DNA of 10,710 nt from Stereocaulon alpinum (GCA_018257865.1 JAEUBA010000312.1:1-10710), one strand, 5' to 3'; positions 1 to 8,895 are shown, counted from the stretch's first letter. Notes: generated by a model not told the origin, from the letters alone. Translations and numbers: made by a program.

Positions 1-1130
1 TTAAGATAGATAATATACGAAATATTAATAAGCCCTATAAGAGCCTTATTAATATACGCTTAAAACGTCGCTAGGGCGTTAGCGAGCCTAAAAGGTATAA
101 CTAAGTATTTAAAGTAGCTATAGTAGGTACGGAATATAGTCTTCTACTTATCGCCTTCTTTAATTTAAATCCTATAATAGGTATCCTTTAAGTCTAACTT
201 AGTAAACTTTTTAGCTCTATATAGGCGGTCTAATATCTTAGTAATTAGAGGTAATAGGTATTAATTTTTAACAGTTACTATATTTAACCCCTAATAATTA
301 ATATAAAGACGTAGCCTACTATCCTTCTTTAGTATAAAGAGGATAGGTGCTTTAGCTAAAGAAACTAAATAGCGTATCTAGCCTTTTATAAGTATATTAT
401 TAAGATAGCGCCGCAGCTCCGCTAGCTTAGATTAAGATAAGTTATAGAGAGGCCTATAAAGCGGCTCCTTACTATCCTTAATATTAATTATATAGTTACC
501 TTCCTTTAATAAGGGTAAGGTTCCAGCTTTCTTATTTAAGAAGATATTAGAAAACTCTAGTAGTTCCTTTAGAATCTATTCTAAGCTTCCTCTATCTAAG
601 TAATTAGTCGCTATAGCGGCGTATATAATTATATAAACTTTAGGCTCCTTCTTAAGGTAATAGCTGAAGATAGTAGGCTTATTAACCTAAAACTTTTTAG
701 TATTAACCTTAAACTACTACTACTCCGCCGAAGGATTAAGTAAAATCTTTATTTACTTTAACCCTAGTATACTAATTATAATATTAGGACCCTTAAGATT
801 AATAGTATAGAAAAGTATACTATACTCCTTATTACAGCCTTAGCTATTAATAAGTATATACTTAAATTAATAGGTACTATAGATATATATACTAAAGCTA
901 CTTAGAGCTTCTGGTAGTAGTAAGTTAGCAGTAGAAGGTAGTAGGTCCTATTAAACTATAAACTTCTAAGAGATTAAATTAAGCTACGATCTAGTATCTA
1001 GTAAAGTAGTAACCTACTATAGGCTAGTATTAAGTATTATCTAACCCTTAGTTAGGATAGAAGGACTTACCTCTACTTTTTAGGTTTCTTCCCCCGCTTC
1101 TAAGGCGGTTATAGGGGCTAATTATTTTTT
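1..1130 (-). pseudogene. pol: pol remnant of copy 1: protease and N-terminal reverse transcriptase
   Basis: This is the copy 1 equivalent of copy 2 pol, from the gag/pol frameshift site (about 1124) down to the window edge. It covers the aspartic protease region and the first part of reverse transcriptase, ending inside the YxDD box. Reading the minus strand in the copy 2 pol frame gives the same protein-like layout but with many more TAA and TAG codons, and no open stretch of useful length. At the very edge the YxDD box is changed even further than in copy 2: the first Asp codon is also mutated (its GA is now AA). There are no indels relative to copy 2 over this whole stretch, so the damage is by point mutation only. 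It is certainly non-functional; the rest of pol lies left of the window. Confidence 0.85.
1124..1130 (-). promoter_or_regulatory. Degenerated -1 frameshift heptamer of copy 1 (A AAA AAT)
   Basis: On the minus strand the heptamer reads A AAA AAT in the gag frame, two codons before the gag stop TAG. Copy 2 has A AAA AAC at the matching place, so the last C has become T here. The downstream stem keeps its four C-G pairs but loses the two inner ones through the same kind of change. Confidence 0.5.
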
Positions 1131-1708
1131 ACTAATACTATACTAATACTAGTATAAGTTATAGGCTTATCGCGATTAGGATAATTTAGGCTTATATAGC
1201 CTAGCTTTCTATAATAATAGTAAATAAGCTTAGTTACTAAATCTAAATTAGTCTTCTACTTTAGACTCCTTAAATAAGATTTATTTCGCGCTAACTATAA
1301 GCTATTAACCCTTAGGCCTAGCCTATTAGGCTTAGAAATCCGTTATTCTAATAGGCGGCTCCCTTATAACTTAGAGGCCCTATAGTTAGATAATTTCCTA
1401 TAAATACTTAAGCCGCCGCCTCCGCGACGCTCGCGCCCTATAGTATTCTCTTATATAATAGCTTAGGTAATAATATTATCCCTATTATTAAATACCTTAC
1501 TAGTACTTAAGATTTTATTCTTTAGCTCCGGTCTTAGCTTAGCTAGGAAGAGGTTAGCTTTAAGCTTTAGGGCTATAGGTAGTAGGTTAGCTTCTAACTC
1601 CTCTAAGTAGGCCTTAAATATAGTAACTTTCTAATTAGAACGTTACTTTACCTCCTTAAATCTTTTATAGGCGAGGAGACGGCGGTTAATAGGATCTATA
1701 ACTAAATT

Positions 1709-1721
1709 ATATAGGAATTAC
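1709..1721. repeat. Left copy of a 13-bp target-site-duplication-like direct repeat
   Basis: The 13 bases atataggaattac occur here and at 2911-2923, on either side of the foreign segment. Copy 2 has a single site at 9514-9526 reading gtgtaggaattgc. Both repeats carry the same three G-to-A changes, which suggests that the target was already mutated when the insertion arrived. Confidence 0.7.
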
Positions 1722-2910
1722 GGCCAGCGATAGAGACACACCTGTACGCGGTGCTAGCTACGAACCTGAATACCTATTCAGAGCTGAGATGTCTCCCCTA
1801 ATATATTACAGGTTAAACGATATTAAGACGTCGCATAGTTGCTAAGAACTCCGTATAGAGTTTTTCAGGTAACGCGATAACACCTACCCTAACTCCACTA
1901 CGACTATTATACCTCCCCTACGATCGAGACTAGACAGCAAGAATTAGTATCAGGTATAGTATCTCAGCCTAATAAGTAAAGAGTATAGGCAATACCTGCC
2001 TAGCCGTTAATTCGAAAAATCTAATATCTACGTGCGCTCGATACGTATCTACCGGTTAAGACTAACGCGCAGTCTATCCTAGGGGAAGGCTAGGGTTATA
2101 GGTATATAGGACTAAGAGAAGGATATACTAGGTTATAAATTAAAAGGCGTATTTTAGAAAAGGACGGCCCCTATCTAAGTAGCTAGGCGAGCCTTTAGTA
2201 TAAGCGGCGCCGTATAACTATAATTATAAGCTGAAGGGTTAGCTCCCCCCTAAAGTAAAGTATATAAGGATAGAAGTAAGTACTATCTAATATAACCAGC
2301 GGGATATTATACTATCCGATTCTTTATATAAGTATAGGCCTCCTAGGCGGTGTATATAGCTTCCCCCCTTTCTCGTATCCTTAACCAGTAAACCACCGAA
2401 CAGCTAAATCCGGTACTACTACGGATACTAATAAATACCACTAATCAGCGCTAATAACTCAAACCCTTATAGGACGGCTATATACCCCCTCCTCCCCCCC
2501 CCCCCTATATTAATACAGTAAAGGTTAAAGAAAGTTATAGGGCGCTCAGCGCTATAATAAAGTTAAAGGATATAGAAGAATATAGCAGGGTCCTTAAGAG
2601 CTGAGTATAGTGCGAAGGGCGTATATTACAGTTAGTATTAGAAATAATGTTATAGAGCGCTCGGTATAATATTAAAGAATACAGTTAAGAGTTACCGGTG
2701 TTAAGGAGGCCTAGGGTGTAATCCCTAGACCAAAAGCAATTATATTATTAAGGATAAGCGGGAGTTTTTATCTAGGCACTATGCTATAGTTTCTCTTACG
2801 GCTAGGAAAGGCACACTACGTGTACTATCTACTGGTTTCACAAATAATATAATAGAACACCCTTATTAGTATATATAGATACTAGAATAGGCGTATAAAC
2901 CAATCAATTA
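1722..2910. mobile_element. Unclassified 1.2-kb insertion in copy 1 gag
   Basis: This segment has no counterpart in copy 2: alignment to copy 2 stops at 1721 and resumes at 2923 with a length excess of exactly 1202 bases, including one copy of the 13-bp flanking repeat. That makes it a genuine insertion rather than divergence. I see no open frame of useful length, no terminal inverted repeat (the two ends do not match each other's complement), no terminal poly(A) and no similarity to the element's own leader or 5' end. It contains a pyrimidine-rich patch with a 12-C run at 2494-2505. It keeps more CA and TG dinucleotides than the flanking gag, especially near its left end, so it looks less RIP-mutated. 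It could be a non-autonomous DNA element, a solo LTR of another family or a truncated LINE; the class cannot be decided from this sequence alone. Confidence 0.65.
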
Positions 2911-2923
2911 ATATAGGAATTAC
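2911..2923. repeat. Right copy of the 13-bp target-site-duplication-like direct repeat
   Basis: Identical to 1709-1721. Homology to copy 2 gag resumes here (2923 aligns to 9526). Confidence 0.7.
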
Positions 2924-3555
2924 TTAAAGAATTCGAATATTATATTATCCTATCTATAGTCCTTTAGGTAGGTATTCTACTAGGAATTTAGGTTATCTTT
3001 TAGGGCGTCTATATAGTAGACTATCTTAAATAGTTCGGTAGTAAAGTACTCTAGACTCTTAAAAAACTTCTTCTCTAAGTTAGCGAACTAGCGTAGGTAT
3101 TTACCCTCGCTAATTCCCTTATAGGGTTATATATTCTTAGGCCGAAAGCTTTTCGGCACTAAGGGTCTTTAGAGTCTAATAGGTAGATTTATAAGCGCGC
3201 TGAAGGCGGGCGTTATAAGACGTAAAGGAATCCTTTAGCTAGTAATATTAACTAATTATACTAATATAGCGGTAGTAGGATATTATTCCTCCTCTTAAAC
3301 TATCCCTATAGGTATTCTAATAGTACTCTGCGACCTAAGGTATTAAATTATATCGTTTTCAGCTTCTAATACTGATAATTCGCGTAGTTACTTTAGGCGG
3401 CGATTCGTCGCTTAGGCTTCTTATAAGCGTTACTTAAGATCAGCGTTATCTAAATCGGAGGTATCTAGCTAAGACTCTCCGTCGGTCCTATAGCTCTCCG
3501 TAGGATTATTATTATTATTGTAAAGGCTAGCGACGCCGGCTCTAAGCTGGCGCAC

Positions 3556-3767
3556 TAAGGTATAAGAGACGTGAAGTTACTGGATTCAGGTATCAAGCAA
3601 TAGACATAATCATATTACTTGGTAGTTAAGTAGTAGCAGAACTAATTTCTAAAGATCCCTAAAACACGGGGGAGTCCTAGGTAGCAATACTATTACCAAG
3701 CCCCTAGACCCTGATTAATATTATTACGTTGGCGTAGCTATAACGCGCACACGCTTGAGGGTTAACA
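3556..3767 (-). mobile_element. 5' LTR/leader region of copy 1 (terminus at 3767)
   Basis: This non-coding 212-bp segment is highly similar to 10273-10484 of copy 2. It ends (minus-strand 5' end) in TGTTAACC, against TGTCAACC in copy 2. Homology between the copies stops at exactly that base and the flanks differ, so TGT is most simply the element's 5' LTR start. The LTR end and the tRNA primer-binding site could not be placed: no clear TGG-type site follows a CA within this stretch. Confidence 0.55.
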
Positions 3768-4267
3768 GTATCCTCCCCTCCAGGCCCTAGTCCCTAGGTG
3801 CCAAAGTATATAGAACAGACTGCTCGTTAAAAACCCTTTAAACCCAGTAGGAAACGTAAGGGAAAAGAGTTAACCTGGAGGCGACGTCGTTAAGGCGGCG
3901 CCTCATATACATAGAACATCGTCCAACTGCAATAACGCCCAAATCCATTATAATATAAAAAGAACACGTAGCAGGCGTAGCAGTGACGCGTAGTTATTAA
4001 CAAATATGATCGATTACCGGCCGTATTAGCGGGCAACAGCCGCGTTGTCGTATTATTAGTTATTATTATTTTAAATAGCTTCAACGTGTAGCGACGTCGC
4101 AGCGACGACGACCTGCGGGTATATAAATAACAACTTTCCCCCCAACTTCTCTCTCTTTACAACTCCTAATGCGACTCGTGCGTTCCCTAACATTAGCGTG
4201 CCTATATCGCAATTAATATTACTGACATAGTTAACAGTTCTTCTCATTATAACAACATCCAAACATT
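3768..4267. other. Intergenic spacer with promoter-like sequence, not homologous to the retrotransposon
   Basis: This 500-bp stretch separates the 5' end of copy 1 from the tandem repeats. It is not found in copy 1 or copy 2. It is visibly less RIP-biased than its surroundings, keeping many CA and TG dinucleotides and CpG-rich patches such as the gcgacgtcgc region near 4091. No convincing gene is seen: the short open frames here start without ATG and have unremarkable composition. Its main content is the plus-strand TATA box at 4120, annotated separately. Confidence 0.5.
4120..4129 (+). promoter_or_regulatory. TATA box and pyrimidine-rich start region
   Basis: The sequence tatataaata lies directly downstream of a GC-rich stretch with ACGTC and GACGACG motifs. 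About 15-40 bases further on is a CT-rich patch (ctttcccccc, ttctctctcttt) of the type seen around fungal transcription starts. The layout fits a plus-strand promoter about 390 bp upstream of the cysteine-rich pseudogene. A TATA-like box is nearly symmetric, so minus-strand use cannot be excluded. Confidence 0.45.
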
Positions 4268-4500
4268 CTCTTAAGATCGTATATCGCTGTCGCGCAATCA
4301 GCGCATATTATTAGCTGCTAACACATTACTTGCAGGCACAACTTGTATACACACTTAACATTATACGTCGCTGTCGCGCAACCGGCGCATGTTATTGGCT
4401 GCTAACATATTACTTACAGACACAACACACATACACACTTGATATTATACGTCGCTGTCGCGCAACCGGCGCGCATTGCTAGCTGCTAACACTTGCAGAC
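4268..4500. repeat. 84-bp tandem repeat, about 2.8 copies
   Basis: The anchor cgctgtcgcgca recurs at 4285, 4369 and 4453, an exact 84-bp period, and the surrounding sequence (cttaa or cttga, then the anchor, then gctgctaacac or gctgctaacat) matches too. The third unit lacks about five bases and stops at 4500. Units differ mostly by transitions. The array lies between the TATA box and the cysteine-rich pseudogene, so it would be in that gene's 5' untranslated region or promoter. Confidence 0.85.
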
Positions 4501-4512
4501 TATATTATCAAT

Positions 4513-5048
4513 ATACCTTTGCCCTGTAGGACTTGTTTCTGCACGGGGAATAACGATTGCGATCGCGGCAACGCTCCTCCCTATTAACGTTATAAGGATG
4601 GCCACTATAGGCTTGATCGTTGTTATAAGGTATATTATTCTGATGGCTCTACTACGTCGCCTCCTGACACATCCAGATCCCGGAGCCGTTTCGTCGGTCT
4701 GCACAGCGATCAGTGCGGCGTTATAGGCGCGAAGGCTAGACTCACTAAGTACGACGTAAGCGCAAGAAAATCGGGAAGCGCATTACCCAATAGCGAAAAG
4801 CGCAAGGCCAAACCGTAGCGACGAGCAGGGCAGCTCCCATAATAATTACCAATCTCCAACAGGAACTCACGGCGGCGAGACAGCGGGTCGCAGAACTCAA
4901 GCAAACCATCGCCGACCAGCAGTTTAAGTTAGGAACCCTCTAACAAATAATTACTAAGCACACCGAGGAGATAGAGAGTCTCCAGCAATATATCAAGCTC
5001 CTAGAGGAGTAATTATACCGCTATACGTTAGCGTGGAGACGGCGTTAG
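4513..5048 (+). pseudogene. Plus-strand remnant: cysteine-rich N-terminus plus C-terminal coiled coil, unknown function
   Basis: I do not recognise this gene. In the frame starting at 4513, Cys codons fall at 4525, 4534, 4540, 4558 and 4621. A Tyr-x2-Tyr at 4582 and 4591 has the spacing expected of a former Cys-x2-Cys hit by TGT/TGC-to-TAT. A Ser/Thr/Pro-rich linker (GSTTSPPDTS, about 4648-4677) and a basic patch (SEKRKAKP, ending at 4815) follow. The frame then shifts by -1 between 4816 and 4845. Codons 4845-5045 read as a clear coiled coil (for example LQQELTAARQRVAELK) ending in AWRRR and a TAG. Internal TAA codons at 4585 and 5010 look like lost Gln or Arg codons. The start ATA at 4513 could be a mutated ATG. 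Cys-rich plus coiled-coil proteins are common among TE-associated fungal genes, but that link is a guess. The other plus frame here is a hydrophobic ORF without ATG. Confidence 0.4.
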
Positions 5049-5060
5049 GATATTCATTTA

Positions 5061-5083
5061 TTTTTTCCTTCTTCTTTTCTTCT
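5061..5083 (-). other. Polypurine-tract-like run at the 3' end of copy 2
   Basis: On the minus strand this is 23 purines in a row (AGAAGAAAAGAAGAAGGAAAAAA), lying about 170 bases after the probable pol end. In LTR elements such a tract primes plus-strand DNA synthesis directly upstream of the 3' LTR. A TG follows five bases later, but the sequence beyond it does not match the 5' terminus of either copy. It might instead be the pyrimidine-rich 3' flank of the plus-strand pseudogene. Confidence 0.4.
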
Positions 5084-5254
5084 GCTAATATTTGGCAGCG
5101 CACCCGTGTGCGTCGTCTTACTAACACAAGATAGACATTCAGCTAGTAATTAATTTAATCTCTTCTTTATTCCACCAAGGCATAAGCAAGTAAGTGTAAT
5201 AATTACAGAGGAGTGCGCTCGTAGTATAAGACCATTCACCTATAAGGTTTATAA
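5084..5254 (-). other. Post-pol 3' region of copy 2
   Basis: This sequence lies between the likely pol end and the polypurine-like tract. In the pol frame it continues with scattered TAA and TAG codons and no recognisable domain. I see no gene, no repeat and no similarity to the 5' LTR/leader. Confidence 0.4.
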
Positions 5255-5379
5255 TCATTATAACTTATGTCGTCGCCGCCGCTTGCTCGCCGCCGTCGGT
5301 AGTGTTTAAAGAACTGGAGACCGTACACGCTTGCTAACCGTCTGCTCGTTAAAGGCTTAAGTTAAATCACAGGTATCCT

Positions 5380-5518
5380 TAAGCTCTTCGTCTGGTAACT
5401 ACTAGTTATATTCTTCACCCCAGCCAGTCTATTTAACCTTATACCAGACGCCTTACTTATCTCGAACCTTATCCACAATTTCTTCAACCTCCCACATCTC
5501 ATCATCATCGATAAGTTC
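5380..5518 (-). other. Chromodomain at the pol C-terminus of copy 2
   Basis: The minus strand in the pol frame reads PELIDDDEMWEVEEIVD, then YKVK, a stop, TGWGEEYN, two stops and LPDEELKD. This matches the E-V-E-x-I-x-D start and the Y-x-V-K-W-x-G-[YW] core of retroelement chromodomains, which bind methylated histone H3 tails and steer integration to heterochromatin. The conserved Trp after YKVK is now TAG; three further stops fall in the fold. It follows the GPF motif (VGPFRIINKVG, around 5640-5680) by some 35 codons, as usual in chromoviruses. Confidence 0.8.
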
Positions 5519-5789
5519 AGGGGCTTACATAAAGTTCGCCGACGTCGTATCGCCGTCGCGAAGGTGGTATAGTTCTAATAATAAGACATGAAAAGTATTA
5601 TAGATTCTATAAGTTTGCGGTAGCAGAAGGCGGTAAGCCTGCGCTCCTACTTTATTAATAATCCTAAAAGGCCCCACGAATTTGTAAGATAACTTTTTGC
5701 TTAGGCGTTTTTGCTTAAGATTCTTAGTTAATAGCATTACCAGATCTCCGACCTTATAGCTTTAAGGCTTATAATTCTTATTATACTGC

Positions 5790-6640
5790 TTAGCTTAAGA
5801 CTCTCTAGCGCGCCGTAGGCGTTCCGCAGCTTCGTCTCTTAACACTTACAGCAATCTAATCCTCTTATTTACAGCAGGTATCCTCCCCTTAAGGGACTCG
5901 TCCTTAAGCTCCTAACGAAGTTCAGGGTGATATCTATACATCAAGTAGAACGGCGTCGTTCCGATAGAGGAATAAAGACTATTCATATATACGAATTCTG
6001 CTATTAGCAGCTGTTTCGCCCAAGTGGTCTGCTTATCATTAGCAAAGACCCGTAAGTAGTGCTCCAGCACCTGATTCTAGCGTTCCGTTTAACTATCAGT
6101 CTAAGGATAAAAGGCGGTGCTCAGGCGGCGCTTGATTTTAGAGTGAAAACAAATAGCCGACCAGAAGGCGCTGGTAAATACCAAGCCTCTATCGCTAACA
6201 ATACCATTAGGTATACCGTAACGGTATACTACCTCGGTATAAAAAACATCCGCCAGCTCAGCGGCGTCGATTGTAGTAGTAGTAGGTATATACCTCACTA
6301 TCTTCATAAATCGATCAACAATTACTAGAATAGCGTTATAGACCACATTCTTATATTTACTTAGGGGTAGACCTGTAATAAAGTCTATTGAGAGCTCCTT
6401 CTATAGCTTATCAGCAATAGGAAGCGAACTTAGTTCGCCGTAGGGGCGATAGCGGGGAGCCTTAGTTCTTTAGCAGATATTATAAGTCTTGATATACTTA
6501 TCAACCTGCTTAGAACTCCTGTGCCAAAAGTATTTACGGGTAAGCAACTTATGCGTCTTCTCAGCGCTAAAGTACCCTGCTAGGGGATCGTTATAGCATT
6601 TGCTAATAAATTCTTCCCTCAAGGCTTCGTCTCTAGGGAT
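5790..6640 (-). other. Integrase domain of copy 2 (damaged zinc finger, DD35E core intact)
   Basis: The core triad is visible and correctly spaced: Asp in SIDFITGLP (6385-6383), Asp in SDRGLVFTS (6193-6191), Glu in TERQNQ (6085-6083), with 35 residues between the last two. The upstream zinc finger has family spacing but three of four ligands replaced: Tyr at 6595-6593 and 6574-6572 where His is expected, Tyr at 6484-6482 where Cys is expected, and only the Cys at 6475-6473 left. All three are the products expected from CA-to-TA or TG-to-TA. Stops lie near the Glu motif. Confidence 0.85.
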
Positions 6641-6989
6641 ATACAGGCGGTCGTTATTTCTTAATAAACCTTCTAGGTCTAGAGCCTATACCTTGCTTCG
6701 GAGACGGCGCTGCGACGGCGTACCCTTATTCATAGAAAAGGATTTCGTCCAATTATCAGCAGCCTGCAAGTCTCAAATCAAAGTCTTAATTAAACGTTAA
6801 GGATCCTTATAAGCTAACTTAATAACACCTCTCGTATCCTTCCAGGGAATAATAACTTAGAGGCCTGTAATTTAAAACGCCGGCGATATCACCGTAACAA
6901 TTTCTTTACCTTCCTTGTCTCCACCCCAAAGTGCGAGTTTATTCTGCAACGTTGGTAATAACTTAGTGTTCAGCGGGGAACTTCCTTCA

Positions 6990-7372
6990 TAATCAGGGCG
7001 TCGCGATAGCGGATCCGCAGGATTCGTTTTTCCAGCACGATAAGTAATTTCGAAATCGAAAGCAGCGAGCGTCAGCGCCCATCTAGCTTGCTAGGAATTC
7101 AATTACTTCTGCTTTATAAAGCCCTTAAGATTATTATGATTAGTGAGAACCTTAATAGTAAACGGGCTACCTTCTAGGTAGTACCGCTACTGTTTTATTA
7201 CCGCTACTATAGCGAGCAATTCTTAGTCGTGAACCTCATAATTCTACTCCGCAGGAATTATCTTCCGGGACCAAAAGGCAATTAGGTGCCAGTAGCCATT
7301 ATTATCCGGCTGCGTAAGCACTGCTGCAACAGTAAAGTTGGAGGCGTTAGTTTCCATACGCAACTTCACTTC
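6990..7372 (-). other. RNase H domain of copy 2 (catalytic Asp changed)
   Basis: This degrades the RNA strand during reverse transcription. The start motif reads METNASNFTVAAVL where family members have ETDAS: the first catalytic Asp is AAC (7348-7346), a G-to-A change after T. Downstream are HLIAFWSRK, NYEVHD and the end signature NPADPLSRRPDYEG (near 7010), which separates RNase H from the integrase part. Several stops interrupt the domain. Confidence 0.8.
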
Positions 7373-7699
7373 TAGGTTAAAGTAGCGGAGAAACAGCGCA
7401 CTAGAAAAGATGTCCTAAAGCTTTTGAAAAGTACCTTCAGCACCATCGTTCTACTGAAGTTGACCTGCCTTTTTCCCGTCCTTGCTGCCTTTAAGTAAGT
7501 CGGTTAGAGGCGCGGTAACAGCGGCGTAATTATAAATAAACCGCCGGTAGAAATTTACAAAGCCTAAAAAGACTTACACATCTCAAAAGGTCTCTAGCCT
7601 AGGCCATTCCCTAATTATCGTTACGCGTTCCTGATCCATTACTACGCCATCGGTAGATATAATAAATCTAAGAAATTCAACCCGTTCAGTACTAAACTG

Positions 7700-8240
7700 A
7701 CACTTCTTTAGGTTGGCGAAAAGCGAGAACTAACGTAATTGTTCTAGCACTTGCTAAACATGCCGCTAGTGGTCCGCTGGGTTCGCGCTGTAAATCAAGA
7801 TATTATCGAGATAGATAACACACGAAATATTAATAAGCCCTATAAGAGCCCTATTAATATACGCTTGAAACGTCGCCGGGGCGTTGGCGAGCCCAAAAGG
7901 TATAACCAAGTATTTAAAGTGGCCATAGCGGGTGCGGAACGCAGTCTTCCACTTATCGCCTTCTTTAATTCGGATCCTATGATAGGTATCCTTTAAGTCT
8001 AACTTAGTAAACTTTCTGGCTCCGTATAGGCGGTCTAATATCTCGGTAATTAGAGGTAATAGGTATCGATTTTTAATAGTTACCGCATTCAACCCCCGAT
8101 AATTAATATAAAGACGCAGCCTACTATCCTTCTTCGGTATAAAGAGGATAGGTGCTCCGGCTGAAGAAACTGAACGGCGTATCTAGCCTTTTACAAGCGT
8201 ATTATTAAGATAGCGCCGCAGCTCCGCCAGCTTAGATTAA
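7700..8240 (-). other. Reverse transcriptase domain of copy 2 (YLDN in place of YLDD)
   Basis: Motifs in order: APILFIPKKD, RLYINYRGLN, KLDLKDTYHRI (motif A with its catalytic Asp), VIPFGLANAPATFQ (motif B) and VIYLDNILIYS (motif C, Asn codon AAT at 7804-7802). Family members have Asp-Asp in motif C and usually RLCVDYRGLN at the second motif, so Asp to Asn and Cys to Tyr are both RIP-type changes. Thumb residues continue leftwards (LGFVNFYRRFI, around 7560). The longest open stretch, about 108 codons, lies here at 7766-8092. Confidence 0.9.
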
Positions 8241-8559
8241 GATAGGTTATAGAGAGGCCTATAAGGCGGCTCCTCACCATCCTTAATATTAATTATATAG
8301 TCGCCTTCCTTTAATAAGGGTAAGGTTCCAGCTTTCTTATTTGAGAAGATATCGGAGAACTCCAGCAGTTCCTTTAGAATCTGTTCTAGGCTTCCTCTAT
8401 CTAAGTGATTAGTCGCCACAGCGGCGTATATAATCCTATAAACTTTAGGCTCCTTCTTAAGGTAATAGCCGAAGATAGTAGGCTCGTCAACCTAAAACTT
8501 TTTAGTATTAACCTTGAACCGCTACTGCTCCGCCGAAGGATCGAGCAAAATCTTTATTT

Positions 8560-8850
8560 GCTTCAACCCTAGTATACCAACCACGATATTAGGACCCTTA
8601 AGATCAACAGTATAGAAAAGTGTACTATACTCCTTACCGCAGCCCCAGCTATCAACAAGTATATACTTAAATTGATAGGCACTATAGACGTATATACTAG
8701 AGCTACTTAGAGCTTCCGGTAGCGGTAAGTCGGCGGTAGAAGGTAGTAGGTCCTATTAAACTATAAACTTCTGGGAGATCAAATTAAGCTACGATCCGGT
8801 ATCCAGCAAAGTAGTAACCTGCTGCGGGCTGGTATCAAGCGTTGTCTAAC
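8560..8850 (-). other. Aspartic protease domain of copy 2
   Basis: The active-site motif LLDTGS has its catalytic Asp at 8803-8801 and is followed at once by a TAG. A glycine-containing hydrophobic motif (VVGILGL, around 8590) fits the second conserved element of retropepsins. It lies straight after the gag/pol frameshift, the usual place in Ty3/gypsy elements, and would cut the Gag-Pol chain. Confidence 0.75.
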
Positions 8851-8895
8851 CCTTAGTTAGGATAGAAGGACTTGCCTCTACTTTTTAGGTTTCTT

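Larger units (their letters stand above)
1118..3555 (-). pseudogene. gag: gag remnant of copy 1, split by an insertion
   Basis: This is homologous to copy 2 gag (8923-10272). The 3' half lies at 1118-1721 and includes the zinc-knuckle region and the TAG stop at 1118-1120. The 5' half lies at 2923-3555. Between them sits the foreign insertion 1722-2910. Compared with copy 2, a 114-bp (38-codon) stretch near the N-terminus is missing at 3520/3521, next to a run of ATT/ATC-type triplets that encode Asn/Asp on the minus strand. RIP-type changes are dense: many Gln and Trp codons have become stops, and several Cys, His and Asp codons are now Tyr or Asn. The start is uncertain because the position equivalent to the copy 2 frame start reads GTG, not ATG. 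Confidence 0.85.
1..3767 (-). mobile_element. Ty3/gypsy chromovirus-type LTR retrotransposon, copy 1 (partial, heavily RIP-mutated)
   Basis: This block matches copy 2 base for base: positions 1-1721 align to 7806-9526 without an indel (offset 7805), and 2923-3767 align to the end of copy 2 at 10484. Almost all differences are C-to-T or G-to-A, usually with copy 1 carrying the T or A, often at CpA/TpG and also at many CpG sites; this is the signature of RIP. In the last 200 bases the direction is mixed, so both copies were mutated independently. The order on the minus strand is 5' LTR/leader, gag, then pol, cut by the window edge in reverse transcriptase. An unrelated insertion of about 1.2 kb interrupts gag, and a 114-bp stretch present in copy 2 gag is absent. 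No open frame of useful length remains. Confidence 0.9.

Noticed and set aside
3890..4262. Two minus-strand frames of about 63 codons as genes
   Set aside because: No motif, no convincing start and composition unlike a protein; they overlap the promoter-like region.
4268..4500. CRISPR array
   Set aside because: Contiguous 84-bp units without alternating unique spacers, in a eukaryotic context.
4493..4726. Plus-strand 77-codon hydrophobic ORF as a membrane protein
   Set aside because: It begins at TTG, not ATG. An overlapping frame has ordered Cys spacing, a Ser/Pro linker and a basic patch, and leads to the coiled coil. Hydrophobic composition here looks like an out-of-frame shadow, though I cannot exclude it.
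3768..5056. Whole block as a 1.29-kb LTR shared by tandem copies
   Set aside because: It contains plus-strand coding remnants, and the TGT boundary in two differently flanked copies argues for a short LTR. Kept as an alternative only.
5340..5352. 12-base match ctgctcgttaaa shared with 3821-3832 as a repeat
   Set aside because: No extension on either side; a chance match of this length is expected in a window of this size.
6059..6328. Plus-strand frames inside pol (also 6600-6800 and 7751-7996)
   Set aside because: They lie opposite clear integrase and reverse transcriptase motifs on the minus strand and are antisense shadows.
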